A DNA stretch of 64,000 bases. Source: Epiperipatus broadwayi (Eukaryota; Onychophora; Udeonychophora; Euonychophora; Peripatidae). The position numbers were made by a program, and so were the translations under genes. The notes under the pieces were generated by a model that searched no databases, was not told the DNA's origin, and saw nothing but the letters and a program-made list of their open reading frames with translations. The stretch lies in assembly GCA_028023455.1 (NCBI GenBank), contig JAQFVV010012404.1, positions 14,495,000 to 14,558,999 on the forward strand. Reading direction: 5' to 3'. Positions 20,051-32,779 of this stretch are shown here, one piece after another; positions within the stretch are counted from its first letter, which is position 1, and every line of letters starts with the position of its first letter.

Positions 20051-22181
20051 TGTAAGGTGATGTCCAATCCTTATTAAAAAAAAAAAATAACAATTTGGAG
20101 ACATATACACATATATATACCACAAACATAACCATACATTCATGAAGGAATGAACACATTTTTTTTTATTAAATGTAAAATAAAATATATACATATACAC
20201 ATATATATATACATGAATGTAGATTTTAAATCATGACGTGACAAAATAAAAAAAAGAATATTTAACATTAAATTCTAGTAACCACGTTTCTTTTGTTTAA
20301 AAGAGGAAAAAAAAAGAGTAAACCTTTGTTGATTTTAGGAACGTGAAAAAAAAAAATATCTAGGCAACAGATTTTTTTTTTTGTTTTAAGTTGTTGTTGG
20401 TTTTGCTTGTTCAACTGAAATGCACGAAAGTAAAGTTGTAAAGAATATTTTAATTAATATATTAGTTATTAGGATTTCCATTCTTTATTAATATTAAACT
20501 ATTTAATATTTGGAATTTTATTATTGATAATTGTAAAATGTTTTAAAAAGAAAAAAAAAAACTATTTAATCGATGAACTTTCGTTCGTTCAAATAAATGC
20601 TAAGAGCATCATAGTTATTTAACATTGTTAAAAAAATATAATTGCAATCAAATGTTTCTGGGATAAAATAAAATCAACTAATGATGAAATAGAACTTTAT
20701 TAACATTACTTTAAAAGTAAAATCTTTATCATACGTTTCATACATATATAAATAAAACTGCATAGAGATAGCGTTCGTCTTATTATATAACGTAAGCTTT
20801 AAAAAAAAGGATTCATATTTAATAATTTATATTGTGTAAATAAAATCTAAAAATGCACTTTTGCTAATTGAGTGTCAGGGGATTTTTCTATCCTCTTGGT
20901 GTCGTTGACGTGTGATGGAGGATCGTATTTATTGGTATATATATATATATTGTTTAAATCAACGTGGAAAAATCTTGTTATAAATGGAAATGCATGGCTT
21001 TAAAATCAAACGCCGAGGAATTCAATTTCGTCATGGGAAGTGTAATGCTTAAAACGTCAACATGATTTAATATACATGAAGGAAAGAAAGACATTATCTG
21101 CTAAGAATCCCGAAGCTGCTCTTAAAAATTTAATGTGATATTGTTTTAAGGAATTCCAAAATTTCATTATATTTTATGTTTCAAATTTTTTTTTTTTTAA
21201 TGTATACTGAGAGTTGGGTTGTGAATTTTTCTCACTCTTTTATCCAAGTGTCGCAAACATTTTTTTTTTAAAAAAAAAAAAAACAAAAGAACCCATTTGT
21301 TTAGATTTTTATAGGGTGAGAGAGATGCACAACTCAAACTATACATCAATATATTATAAATGTTTTGTAAATAAAATATTATCATAATGGAAGGTTTAAA
21401 ACTGGACAATGACTGAAACAAAAAGGTAAGATTTTAAATATTTACATTTATTAAATAATTAATACGATAAAATCAAACTAATTAATAATTAAATATATAT
21501 AATATTTTCTTAACTATACAAAACACAAATTAGCAATTCATGGACATAACTTTGAGGTATATTTAAAGGACGTAAACAGAATGATAATCATACATTAATA
21601 ATATAATTTTATATTCAAAATAATTAATACGTTATTGTAAATTATGCACTAAATTTTATAATTCTTATTTCAGCCCATATTTTAATATTTGAATTACAGC
21701 TAGTCATATTGTTGTAAGGATAAATTAATGTTTTATAATAATCATGTATATATTCGGTTGATTTATAAATATTATAACTATAAGCATGATCTGTTAATAA
21801 ATATTTATTGTTTAAAGTTAAAACCTTTGTTTCTCTGGTCTCTATATTGTCAAGCATCATTCATACTTCACTCACCAGTATAGCTATTATACCTACATAC
21901 AGATTTTAATTTATTATTAGCAATAGCCATTAAGGATCTATATAGAGGTCACATTATTGCCATCCTATTTAATTCCATCCTTGAGCAGAGTTAAAGGCTA
22001 GTATCTGCACTGAGTTAGAACTCCGAGTAGTAATAGGACCTATAAGTAGAGAAGGCTCTGGGTGTACTATCCTAAAAGGTTTTATAGTCCGTTACATATT
22101 TTGGCAACCCAAACATTTGGGGCAGCAATTAATTAAATATCTTACCCTGTAGACGCCCAGTACATTTTACGGTCCGTTACA
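20051..22181 (+). repeat. 3' LTR, 2131 bp
   Basis: It begins TGTAAGGTGATG right after the purine tract and ends ggtccgttaca. The ends TGTAA...TTACA are inverted copies, as in typical LTRs. The terminal 107 bp match the visible 5' LTR exactly. The interior is AT-rich and shows no coding frame. Near its end (22102-22123) it carries a primer-site-like TGGCAACCC block, also present in the 5' LTR. Confidence 0.9.
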
Positions 22182-23426
22182 ATACTTTAGGACTAGCATG
22201 TGATATAGGCAGACATATTTGTAATTCCCAAATTGATTTGTATTAAGGATTACAAATTAACTTTTTTTTCTTTTTTCTGGAGTTATAAATGCCTTATTTA
22301 GTTATGAATGATTATAAAGGATAATACTATTATATTTTGCAAATTATATGTATTTTCACCAAATAAACAAGTTAGTAAATATTTCAGAAAAGAAAACCAA
22401 TTTTCATATTAATTTCAGAACATACTTAATTGATATATTTATTTCAGTTAATTTAATGTTCTTGGTTTTTATTGGAAATATTTATGACTAAGAGTCACAA
22501 TATCGAAAAATTACTTCTTATTATTAACTTTTTCTTCTTTTTCTGGAGTTAGAAATGCCTTATTTGTGATTGATTATTAATTATAATGTTATTATAATTT
22601 TCAAATTATAAATATTTTCATCAAATGACAAGTTAGTAAATTTCTCACAAAAAAAGACTAATAAATTAACTTCAGAACCTTATAGATTGATAGTTATCTA
22701 CCAAAGTTACTTTATTTCAGGGAATTTCAGAACATTCTTAGATTTTACTGGAAATATTTATAGGATTAAATATCATGATATCCAAAAAAATAATCTAAAA
22801 TAAATAGGAAAGATTAATCTCATTCTTTAACTTTCTTTGGATTATTAAGATATCTATCAGAGTTGGAGAAAAATTTCTCATATCATTATTATCTTTTTCA
22901 AATACTTATTTTATAATAATTTTTATCCCTCTAAGTGTCTGACAAATTGTGTACCATGTAAGATTTAAAAATATAGATAAATAATGTGTGAAGATACCAC
23001 AGACTGTTTGACTGTGAATCACCTTGTGATTGTTTTGGGAAACAAAAGATCCAAGAGTATTCACAAAGTTCAAGCATGTCGAGTATATATAACAGCAGTG
23101 GACAGAGTAGAGCAGTAATCTTGGTAAAATGTGAACTGTAGTTAAAATAAATTGAATGATTTGTTATATAAATATTAGTGATAGTGATTAGTTAGGAAAT
23201 GGTTAGTTTAAAATAATTTTAATTGTAAATATTATATAAAATACTGTAAATATAAATTAATTACATTACATGATGAACAGCAGTTTTGCTGCAATATACT
23301 ATATTTCTGCATTAATAATGTTAAACCATGATTGTCTGTAAGTAAATTGTTTGGTAGTCCTAGTAGTTTTTAGTTTATGATTTCTTTATAATTTACATAA
23401 ATTATTTTATGTTTAATTGATTTTTA
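22182..23426. other. Intergenic DNA with a ~265-bp tandem duplication
   Basis: About 22258-22520 and 22525-22795 are diverged direct copies sharing ctggagtt-aaatgccttattt, caagttagtaaat and ttttactggaaatatttat-type blocks in the same order. No protein similarity is visible. The rest, to the hAT remnant, shows nothing I can name. Confidence 0.55.
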
Positions 23427-25160
23427 GTGAAGAGAAAATATTTTAAACATGGACAAATTTTTATTAAAACTCAGAAAAATGTGAGAGTCATAGCAAACAA
23501 GACAAACATCAGAATAAAAATTCCACTTCATCAAAATGAAAATCCAATGAAAATTAAATCCAATATGATTTTATATTATTGGAAAAAGACAATTCTGTTC
23601 CTTTTTGTATGATTTGTTTAATAACACTCTCAAATGAAGCGATAGTTCCCAGCAAATTTGAATGTCATTTAATAACAAATCATCTATAACATAAGGACAA
23701 ACTAAAAGAATACTTTGAAATGCTAAAAAATAATTTAAAAATTCAATCAAAAAGGCTGAAGAAATTTCACTTGATTCCCAAGAAAGCTCAAATCACTAGT
23801 CACAAGATTGCTCAGCTTTTGGTAAAGAAGAAAAAACCAAATTCTGATGTCAAAAATATTTTACCAGTCTTGGAGATCACCACTGGCACAATGATTAGTG
23901 ATGAAGTCATCAAACAAATTAAGCTAATTCCTTTGTCAGCCCACACAATTTCTATAAAATTCAAGACATTTCATGAGACATTGATAAGCTCCATGAACAT
24001 TTCACTGAAGCAAAAAAAGAACTAAAAAATTTGTGGGCCTTACATCAGCAACAAAGCTCAATTAATTTAATTTCTGAAAATCATCAGACATGGTAAAATC
24101 ATAAGATAGTTTTGCTTTTGCTACAAATTGAAAGAAAGAATAACAGATGTCTTTAACCTGGCAAACCAAAATGTCAGATTGAGAGGGATACAGTGGCAAA
24201 CTTGTATTAGTGTTTGCAGTTATGTCACTCCATCCATGCAGGATAAAAAAAAAGGCTTCATGGCCTGTGTATTACAAAAAAATTCACAAGTTAAAATTGC
24301 ACATTGCATGATTCACCATGAAGTTTTGCTGTCAAAATCTCTACCTGATGGTATCCTGAAAATGATGGACAACATTGTTAAGGTGGTGAATTACATATAT
24401 TTCCTCTGTTGCACACTTTTTGCATTCCTATATGAATCTATGGATTCTGATGTTAAGTGTTTACTGCTTCATACAGAAGTGTGATGGCTCTTGAAAGGAA
24501 AAGTGCTCACACAATTTATCTCTTTGTGATATGAAATAATATTTCTTTGATGCTGAAAATTCTAGATTTGAATTTCTTAAGGATTATAATTGGTGGCTGG
24601 AAGTAACATTTCTCAATAATCTTTTTGAGAAGTTGAATGTTTTAAATTTGAGTCTGAAGGAATGAATGAAAATATCATTACAATTACAGTTCAAAGTAAA
24701 GTCTTTCACTGACAAGTTAAAACCGTGGACCAGGAGAGTTAAAGACTTGCAGCGTGATTGCTTCCCAGGCATAGAGGTTTTTCCAAACAGATTTAAAATG
24801 TTGTCAGAAGTGCAGATGGCAATAGAAAACCTCTGTATCATTTTCTAAGTATTTTTCATCAATTGATTATCAAATGACCCAGGGGTCATCAATCCTTTCA
24901 CAAAATATGAGGGTACAGACCTGCCATTAACATTAACAGAAGAAGAAAATTTAATAGACTTGAAAAATGATCTTGTGTATAAAGCCTCATTTTCTGTGCT
25001 AGAATTGTCAGAATTTTGGATTTTGCTTTGGAGCCAATATCCTTGATTAACTACTACAGCTGTTAAATCTCTGTTGCCCTTTGGATCATCGTATCTTTGC
25101 GAATTAACCTTTCTCAGCACTTATGGAAATGAAATAAAAAAATAGGGGAACAATTATACA
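23427..25160 (+). pseudogene. hAT transposase pseudogene (ZBED5-like group)
   Basis: Remains of a hAT-superfamily transposase, broken by many stops and shifts. Readable blocks in order: 23720-24025 with ITSHKIAQLLVKKKKPNSD and IKLIPLSAHTIS (the region before the first catalytic Asp); 24128-24484 with AHCMIHHEVLLSKSLPD, IVKVVNYI and CLLLHTEV, which match the core of ZBED5/FAM200-type proteins; then around 25030-25120 AVKSLLPFGSSYLCELTF, the hAT C-terminal dimerisation block. Catalytic function is lost. Full ZBED5-type proteins are around 600-700 residues, so the span is about right for an uninterrupted former gene. Host domestication is ruled out for this copy by the damage. Confidence 0.85.
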
Positions 25161-25379
25161 GAAGTTATGTGTTTGTTCTGATTTTAGAGCTGCATTTTGT
25201 CAAATTTTTTCTCAAAAGGCAATCCTTCTCACTAATAACATTATTATTATTGTAATATATTACCTATATATATATATTATATTCATAAAACAATGTTTTT
25301 TTTATTGTTACCATAATAAGAATTTATTTATTTTTATTCTTACTAATAAAATATATTTAATATTGTTGGGATTTTTATT

Positions 25380-25446
25380 TAGTGTGCCGTAAAATAAATT
25401 CCCCTCGCTCAATGGTCTGTAAAGTAAAAAAGTTTGGCAGGCACTG
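25380..25446. repeat. hAT-type terminal inverted repeat (right end)
   Basis: Read on the minus strand from 25446 the sequence starts CAGTGCCTGCCAAACTTTTT, the typical CAGxG...CCAAACT start of hAT elements. It lies 290 bp downstream of the transposase remnant and is probably its right terminus. The adjoining 8 bp are ctctatcc. I did not find a convincing left terminus with the same 8 bp. Confidence 0.6.
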
Positions 25447-26043
25447 CTCTATCCCTATCAAAACAGTACAATTCACGTATTTAAATGCATTTCAAAACTC
25501 AAAAAAATAATTATTAGAGTCTCTTCTTTATTTAAATATTTTTTTATCATTAATTTTTACAACTTAAAATTTGACCCCCCCCCACCTTTTAAATCAAATT
25601 GTGTGCGTGTGTATATGTTTTTTTTAAATCCAATGTATAAAAATCGGACTATTCGAAATTCTCAGTATTATCATCTGTATGAAAAATTAAATTATTGATC
25701 TGAAGTTTTATATTTTTTACTAATTATTATTACTGTTATTGCAATAACATTTTACAATTTTTTTATTTTAATTATCAATTCTTCCTCAATTATTTAAACA
25801 TATTTCGAGCAAATACTGATTATATTTTCTTATCCATTCAATACATCATATTGATAATATACAATCAGCTAAACTGTTTTATTCTACTGTGTATTATAAT
25901 TATTTTTCCTTTGCAGTTCTTCTATCTCTTATATCTACATAATCTTGCCTAAATACTTGATTTTTATTATTAAGCTTTTTATATGCACTTTTACATTATT
26001 CTTTCTATTTATTTTTATTTTGTTATATTGTGATTCTTCTGGG

Positions 26044-26487
26044 GTAGCGGTTCCCAAATTTTTTTGATAGTTGAATCAATCAACAATTTTTTAGATTACA
26101 TATATTTATTTCTAATGAGATGCATTATAATAAAAACTTATTAAGTTAGTAGAATTGATTGACACTAAAAATAAAAATACCATTATAAATTATAACCTTA
26201 AATAAACTACTTCAAAGTGAGAGGTTTCAAATTGTTAACACTACTGCAACTGATTTCATTTTGATAATTTATATTTTTACAACAGACATAAAATATAATT
26301 AATTTGTCTTCTTTTTTATGTATAATAATTATATATATGTGCGTGTGTAATATCAAATTAATCTTAAAATTAAATCGTTACAATTTAGTTATATATTATA
26401 GCAGTGATTTTTAATTTACCTTTTCCATTGATTCAGAGTGCAAATCGACCCCTTGGGATCTATATTGATCACTTTGGAGACTCCTGT
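26044..26487. mobile_element. Small hAT-type non-autonomous element
   Basis: The left end reads tagcggttcccaaattttt, close to hAT termini. The right end, read on the minus strand from 26487, starts CAGGAGTCTCCAAAGTGATC, also hAT-like. Flanking 8-mers ttctgggg and ttctagga agree at six of eight positions, consistent with an old target duplication. No coding capacity. The two ends are only loosely similar to each other, so this could also be two nested fragments. Confidence 0.5.
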
Positions 26488-26742
26488 TCTAGGATTATAG
26501 CCTAATAAAAGCTTGATTACTACATTTTTTACTGAATTTAGCTCTCATTGGTTTTATTGAACATCATTTTTTTTCCAACTGGCTCTATTATGAACTATAT
26601 GACTTATATGGTTCTATATATAGTAACAATGGTGAAGATGAAGGTTTCTGGATTGGTACCCATCTGAGAAAAATAAAATACATATATAGTATGGTCAGTT
26701 GATTATCACTTTGGTGACCTCCTAGTGTTATAATAATCATAT

Positions 26743-27160
26743 GAAGTAATATTTACTAAACCTGTAACCATAGAAATAAGCGTCTGAAAAATTCGGAGGT
26801 AGGGACCTCTACAGGTCTTAGCCACAAGCTTACGCTTGAAAGAAAAGAGGGAAACACAAAAGAGAGGGAAACCCTTCTTTACTTCAACCTACTTTTATAT
26901 ATGAATAGGTGAAGCTGAAGTGATTAGATCTAAGAGTGTGAAGCTATTCAATACTTCACTAATTAAGTCCACAATTCTTATTATACATTAATACTCGCGA
27001 AATCTTACGATTTACAACGAGTCAATGGAAAGATCTTATAGTAAGAAATCTATTACGATAATTTAAAGTTGTAATTATAAATTTTAGTAAACGCACATTA
27101 TTATATTAAGTAATATTTACTAAGGCTGTAACCATAGGAATAAGCGTCTGAAAAAATCGA
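26743..27160. repeat. Direct repeats ~52 bp flanking a 310-bp spacer
   Basis: aagtaatatttactaa followed by ctgtaaccata and aagcgtctgaaaaa occurs at about 26743-26795 and again at about 27107-27160. The spacer is less AT-rich than its surroundings. It could be a partial satellite unit or the remains of a small element with direct terminal repeats. Confidence 0.5.
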
Positions 27161-30100
27161 TTATATTTCTTATTAATTTGTTTTATTTCTAATTTATATT
27201 AATTATCAGTATATAAATGATAATTTCTCTAGTCCCATAAAGAGTTGTCTTTTTTTTAATGTTTTATTTATTTTAAAATTTGTTTATTTTTTTAAAAAAA
27301 ATTGAATAAACTTTTGACAGAAATACAACCATCTGAATTTTTATATATATAAAATATTATATTGATTTTTATTTTTAAGAATTTTTAAATCTTTTCTAAT
27401 GTCTTCCTCTTTATTTATATTGATCTTCATCTGTTACCTTGATGTAGGTCTCTCAGCTTATTTTCCACATTAATTAACTTTTAAGAGAATGTTGTGATAT
27501 AAACCATTTCTAAGCATTACGATGTTTACATTATTATTTCATTCACTTTGAGCTTTTTAATTAACTGAAGAAATTTTACTAAGTCTTCTTTTTCTTAGTT
27601 TTATTTTTTTTCAAGTAATAGAGGAGTTGTTCTTCAATATAGATAAAAATAAAATTTAATATTCGCAGTTAATTTTTTTTTTTAAAATTTGGACCATCAT
27701 TTTTCTTTTTAAAAAATATATATGTAAGCATTACAAACATAAAGCTAAACTAGGATTTGGAGTAATTTTATTATATATATATAAGTTATTTTAGAATATT
27801 AAATAATTTGTATGCTTTAGAATTGTTGTTTTTTGATATTAAATTCTAAGTAATTTTTATTTTTAATAAATAATCAAATATTTCCTGTGGGATAGGTTTT
27901 TTTCCAAATGTTAAGATTAATGAACTTCTCTTTCAGTAAATTGTTGAAAGGTTAATGTGAAATATGGACACAAAAATCCATAGTTTCAAAAGTTTTTCTC
28001 TTCAGTTGATTAGACTGGAAGATTAGGGAGCTAATTTCTCATACTAGTATATGCATACATGAGCTGACTTTCTATTTTATTATTTTGTGTTTTAGTAATT
28101 GTTATGTATATACAAGTCTGTGCAAAATTGTTGGATAATAGCCTGAATGTGTGTACATATATATTTATGTGTGGGGTATATAATTTATTAAGAATTAATA
28201 ATAGAGAGCAAAAATTTAATTGCAATTATTGATTAGACTTTAGCCAGTATGGAATCATATGTTTTATTTAAAAATACTTTAATGTTTAAAATATTTTGTT
28301 TGTTGAATTTAGTGCAATTTCTATACAATTTTACAGTGCTAATAGTAATTGTACTGTTTAAATTATAATTACCAAAAATCGTAATGCACATTTAATACAT
28401 TAGTATGATTGTATATATATGATGAATTAAATTTATGCAAGAAATTAAACTTAATCCCATTTAATAAATTAATATATAGGTTGCTGTTTTTTTTTGCATA
28501 ATTTCAAAATCATAGAAATCATCAGAATTATATTTATAAATATTAAAAGAACAAAATGGAAATTATGAATCTTAATAAATAATTAAAAGTAATAGCCCAG
28601 AGTAAAATATTTTATTTAACCATTTATGGAGCTATTAAAATTTATGATGTAACTCTAAAATTGAGATTCTAGAATAAATTGTTAAAAGAATGGCAAACAA
28701 TTGATAATTACTGCTGATGATCAAATGGTATCACTTGATCATTGCACTCTGTTATTTAGTTAATCCAACCTAATTTCAACAGAGAAATTAATATAAAAAT
28801 TAATTTAGTAAAAGAAATGATGAGCAATTTTTTTTATTAAAAGTATAACCATAAAAAATATAAAATCAAATATATAAAACATAATAGATATAAAACATAT
28901 TTTATAATCAACACTTTTATTTATTTTACCCTTAAAAAATATTTCTTTTTCACTTACAATTGAGGTTTTTTATATTTAATGTTAAAGAAAAGTGTGTGTG
29001 TGGGGGGGGGGAGGGGTCTAGAAATTAATTAAAGTCATCTCTTGTTATAAAAATTAGGGATTGACTTAATTTTGACTTAATTAATTTTTGCTCCTCCTGC
29101 CCCATGCTTTTATTTTAAAATAAATATAAAAAACCCACTTGTGGTTGAAGAAATTTTTTTAATGCAAAGTAATTAAAAGCTTTGATTATAAAATATGTAT
29201 ATATATATTATTTTCAAATTTTTAGCATTTTTATACTTTTTGCAATTATCATAAGTCATCTTAATAATAGAAAAAATCATATGTATTAAATAAGATTATT
29301 TACAAAATACAGTCATATATTTCAAAAATGTTTTTTACAAAAATCAATTTTTAGAATCAAGAGAAAAAAAATGTTACTATTTTAAAAAATGAAATTTTTC
29401 ATTCAAAGATTTATTTTTGTTTGAATTTTAAATGATGACTAAAATACTTTTTAATGCAACCTTTTTTAAAATATATATTTACTACTTTTTCACATGCCTC
29501 ACTGATAATATAGCACTCTGCTTAATATTTGAAAGTAAAATCGTGGCAGATTAAAAATCATTTACAATGTAATTTGTTATTTGAAAAACATTTTTTAAAA
29601 ATCAACTTTTACAGTCAAAATAAAATATATATATATATTTTTTAAAAAAGTAAACTTTTATAATCAAGATTTATTTTTATTTCAATTATAAAAGATTATT
29701 AAGATGATTTAAATATATATATATCATCCTCTTGCATGAATTACTGAAAACTTATTGAAATGATAAGAACTTTTTTGAAATTTGGTATTGAAATATTTGG
29801 AATTTCATCTGCCAACTTTTTGGGATTTAAGAAACTAGAGACACTACCTAAAATATTTTACTGTCATATTACATTGCCAATGATTTATAAGAAATGTACA
29901 AAATTTCAACACATTAATTGAATATACATGTATTAATTATCAATTTTATTCTAACTTAAATAAAAGTGTTTGCAAACAAATCAACAAACAGAATGTTTAA
30001 TGATAATAAAAAGAAATTATTAAAAGAAAAAAGCTTGATTTATACAACCTCCCAAAAACTAAATGATATAGCATATTGAATGATGAAAATAACTGCAGAT

Positions 30101-31286
30101 TTAAATACTTACTATTAAATATTATTTTCTTTACCTTTAAATAAATACAGGAGAAAATATCTTCTTCTGAACTTCAATAATAAATTACCTCAAAACAAGT
30201 AAGATAAAATATGAAAGAATGAAATTATTTAGGGTCAAATAATGCTCACTCATATTATATTAATCATATAAATGATAGAGAATATATGCATTTGTCTCTT
30301 AAGTAATAAAAGTATATTTAAAAAATATATTTTTTAGAAATCAAGCATTTTTTAATACAACTAATCCTGGTTAGTCTTTTTAATATGAGAGTCCTAATTT
30401 CTTGTGGTAAAAGAACTATAACCTCAATTCTCCAAGTAGTAATAAGTTAACAAATGTGTTTCATGCAAAAAAGCCATTTGTTTTATAAACAGAAAGCCAA
30501 ATATTTTCTACCTATTTAAAAGTATTATGTATATTTATTTATTTTTTTTTGATATTTACAATTTTTGTTTTTATTATCAGCAAAAGTAGATGAAAAATAA
30601 TATGTTGTTTAATTAGTATGGCATCTTCTACATTTATTTAGAAGTAGTAACTATTTTGTGGCAGTTGTTTCCTGGTCAAGTAATGCAATATCCTTTGATT
30701 TTTTTTTATAAGTCATAGGATAAAAAGAAAAACAAAATAAACAATGAAAATTAAAATGCAGAAATAAAGTTTGTTCATGGAAATTTTTTTTGTGTTAATA
30801 CAATAAAATATTAAAATGACTTTCTTTTTCTTGATGGCATAAATATACTCATTTAAATGTATTAGTTTTTTTTGTTCTATCCTTTTATGTGAGATTTACA
30901 TCACAATAATACAATTTTCATTTTTTATAAGAGAATGTTATTGTTTTTTATAAATATTTCTTTATGATTAATTTTTTTTTCATTTTCTCTTTATGACAAA
31001 TCTATTTCCAACATTTTTTAGATCTCAGGCAAAATAGAATATAGGAAGAGAATGCTATTTAGTTGAAGTTCAATAGATGCTCATTTTCTAATATTTAAAT
31101 TGATTATTTCACATGGAATTGATTGACATTGAACACTTTGCATTTTGTGACCAGATAGATTTTTTATAAAATAATTATAACTAATATTTTTACCCCTAGT
31201 GAAGGCTGTATCTAGAAACTATTCAATTCAGATTTTATTAATTGCTTGAACTCTGATATACTTCTATTTCTGATGTTATATTATTT
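27161..31286. other. Long featureless AT-rich stretch
   Basis: No coding frame with protein character, RNA gene or clear mobile element was found in these 4 kb. The only structure noticed is a diverged direct duplication of about 250 bp at roughly 29150-29740, where blocks such as ttacaaaaatcaattttta-gaatcaa and aagatttatttttgttt recur in order, plus short poly-T and TA runs. Confidence 0.5.
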
Positions 31287-32348
31287 GGTACTCATACATA
31301 TGACAACCCATCTTTCTTGATGACGCTGTTTCCATGCAAAAGCACAGAAATATGCCATTTACGTGACCAACTTACGGTCTTTAGAATAGTTGTGTTCATA
31401 TTAGCCATTGCAGGCCTAGATTGCATTGCACATGGCCTGCTAAGGTGTTTTGCAACATTATACAAATAGCACACACTTCACATATCATTACTGTACGATG
31501 TGAGAGTGTATGGAATTCAACTCGCCATAACTTTTAATGTGCATTCAAAGTAATGATCTTACATTCTATCTGATATATTGTTACATAGTAATAATTGTAA
31601 GCCCATTACCATGCTTCCCTACACATATTTGAAGGTGAATTTAATTTCAAAAGAGTAGGTCCCAGCACCATTTTAGAGAATTCCTGGGAAAAGTCACGTT
31701 TGTGCGAGAACAGCTACGAGACTACTAAAATGACTGTGGTGGAGCGCTACATGCTGAAATATATAATGTAATTTAAAAACATAATTATTCCATTCTATTA
31801 AATAATATTGTTTTATAAAGAACAACTATGAGAGAAATCAAATGTCTGAGGTTGCACATCATTTTAGAAATCCTAAGGTTGGTTTGATCGGAGTAGTGGA
31901 TTTATTGGCTGATCCGAAGAATTGGCATAAACAGCAGTCACCCCCCCCTGCACATTCCAGTGCTACACACTGCAATATATAATGTAATTTTAGAAATCCT
32001 AAGGTTGGTTCGATCAGAGTAGTGGATTTATTGGCCGATCCTTTGAATCGACAAAAACAGCAGGCACCCCTCCTGCACATTCCAGCACTATGCTTTGAAA
32101 TATATAATGTAATTAAAAATTGTAATTTAGAAAATAATATTTTTAAAAGAAAAAGTAAATGTATTTTGAAAGAAATTCAATGTTTTATATCTAAAAAAAA
32201 ATGTAAATCCCCAAAAAGAAAATAAACCGGTGAAAGCGTTATTTAAAAAAAAATTAAAATGTAAATCAGCCTGGTAACATTATATCTATTTGTTTTTGAC
32301 TAGCAATAGTGCCACCGAGTGAAATGGATTGTCATATGTATGAGAACC
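31287..32348. mobile_element. DNA transposon, GGT termini, 8-bp TSD (family 1, copy 1)
   Basis: 1062 bp. The left end GGTACTCATACATATGACAA pairs with the right end, which on the minus strand reads GGTTCTCATACATATGACAA. Flanking 8-mers tattattt and tattattc match at seven of eight. Subterminal blocks are shared with the elements at 34348 and 57866: gctgtttccatgcaaaagc at the left, and at the right (minus strand) aaaacaaatagatataatg followed by ttacc. It is inverted relative to those two copies. Non-autonomous: no transposase. Contains the 125-bp tandem units at 31861-32113. Confidence 0.82.
31861..32113. repeat. Two-copy tandem repeat, ~125 bp
   Basis: attttagaaatcctaaggtt begins both units (about 31861 and 31986). 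Each ends near the phrase cattccag-gcta followed by atataatgtaatt, and a partial third copy of the end lies near 31740-31775. The minus-strand open frame across it is a by-product of the repeat. A related block occurs at about 48985-49055 inside another transposon. Confidence 0.8.
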
Positions 32349-32595
32349 TATTATTCACTCATCATACCATTGTCTTGCGCTTGTGGTAGTATTATTTAAA
32401 ATTTAACCATAACACATAAAAATAGCCAGTCAAAATTTTAAATGAAATTTTCATACACTTACTCCCCAATAATTATTCCCTTTTCACATTTTGATTTTTT
32501 TTTATTAGGCTTTATGAAGTGTTTGTATTCATCCTTTCATCTTATATCCTTCTATATGCATTGCTAAAATGTTAAACAATTAAACAATTCTATTT

Positions 32596-32779
32596 TTCTT
32601 TATTACTGTTACAATGCTTACTTTATTAAACTGCAGCAATCTGACAGTTTTGATTGACCAACAATTTTCTTCAGAGCTAATAATATATCTTTTAGCTCTG
32701 AAGAAAACTGATGGTTAGTTAAAACTGTTGAATTAATGAAGTTTAATAAAATAAGCATTGTAATAATAATAAAGAAAGA
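32596..32779. repeat. Foldback repeat ~184 bp (MITE-like)
   Basis: Left arm from tttctttattactgttacaa to cttcagagcta and right arm from agctctgaagaaaac to taataataataaagaaa are reverse complements over ~85 bp with scattered mismatches, around a ~15-base AT loop. The minus-strand 62-codon frame here is an artefact of the palindrome. Confidence 0.75.

Larger units (their letters stand above)
12996..22181 (+). mobile_element. Ty3/Gypsy LTR retrotransposon, nearly complete
   Basis: Order is 5' LTR remnant, primer site, leader, gag, protease-RT-RNase H-integrase, non-coding tail, purine tract, 3' LTR. RT before integrase defines Ty3/Gypsy. The 107 bp at the LTR ends that are present on both sides (12997-13103 and 22075-22181) are identical, indicating a recent insertion. 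The coding sequence is open apart from two single-base shifts. There is no env-like frame after integrase. Integrase residues NPCERIMRELGRLFRTY resemble those of the Osvaldo/Woot type of insect elements, but that placement is tentative. The TSD cannot be checked because the 5' edge is in the gap; the base after the 3' LTR begins atact. Confidence 0.95.

Noticed and set aside
31859-32080. Cysteine-rich 73-codon minus-strand frame
   Set aside because: It is a by-product of the 125-bp tandem repeat inside a transposon; the repeated peptide has no independent support.
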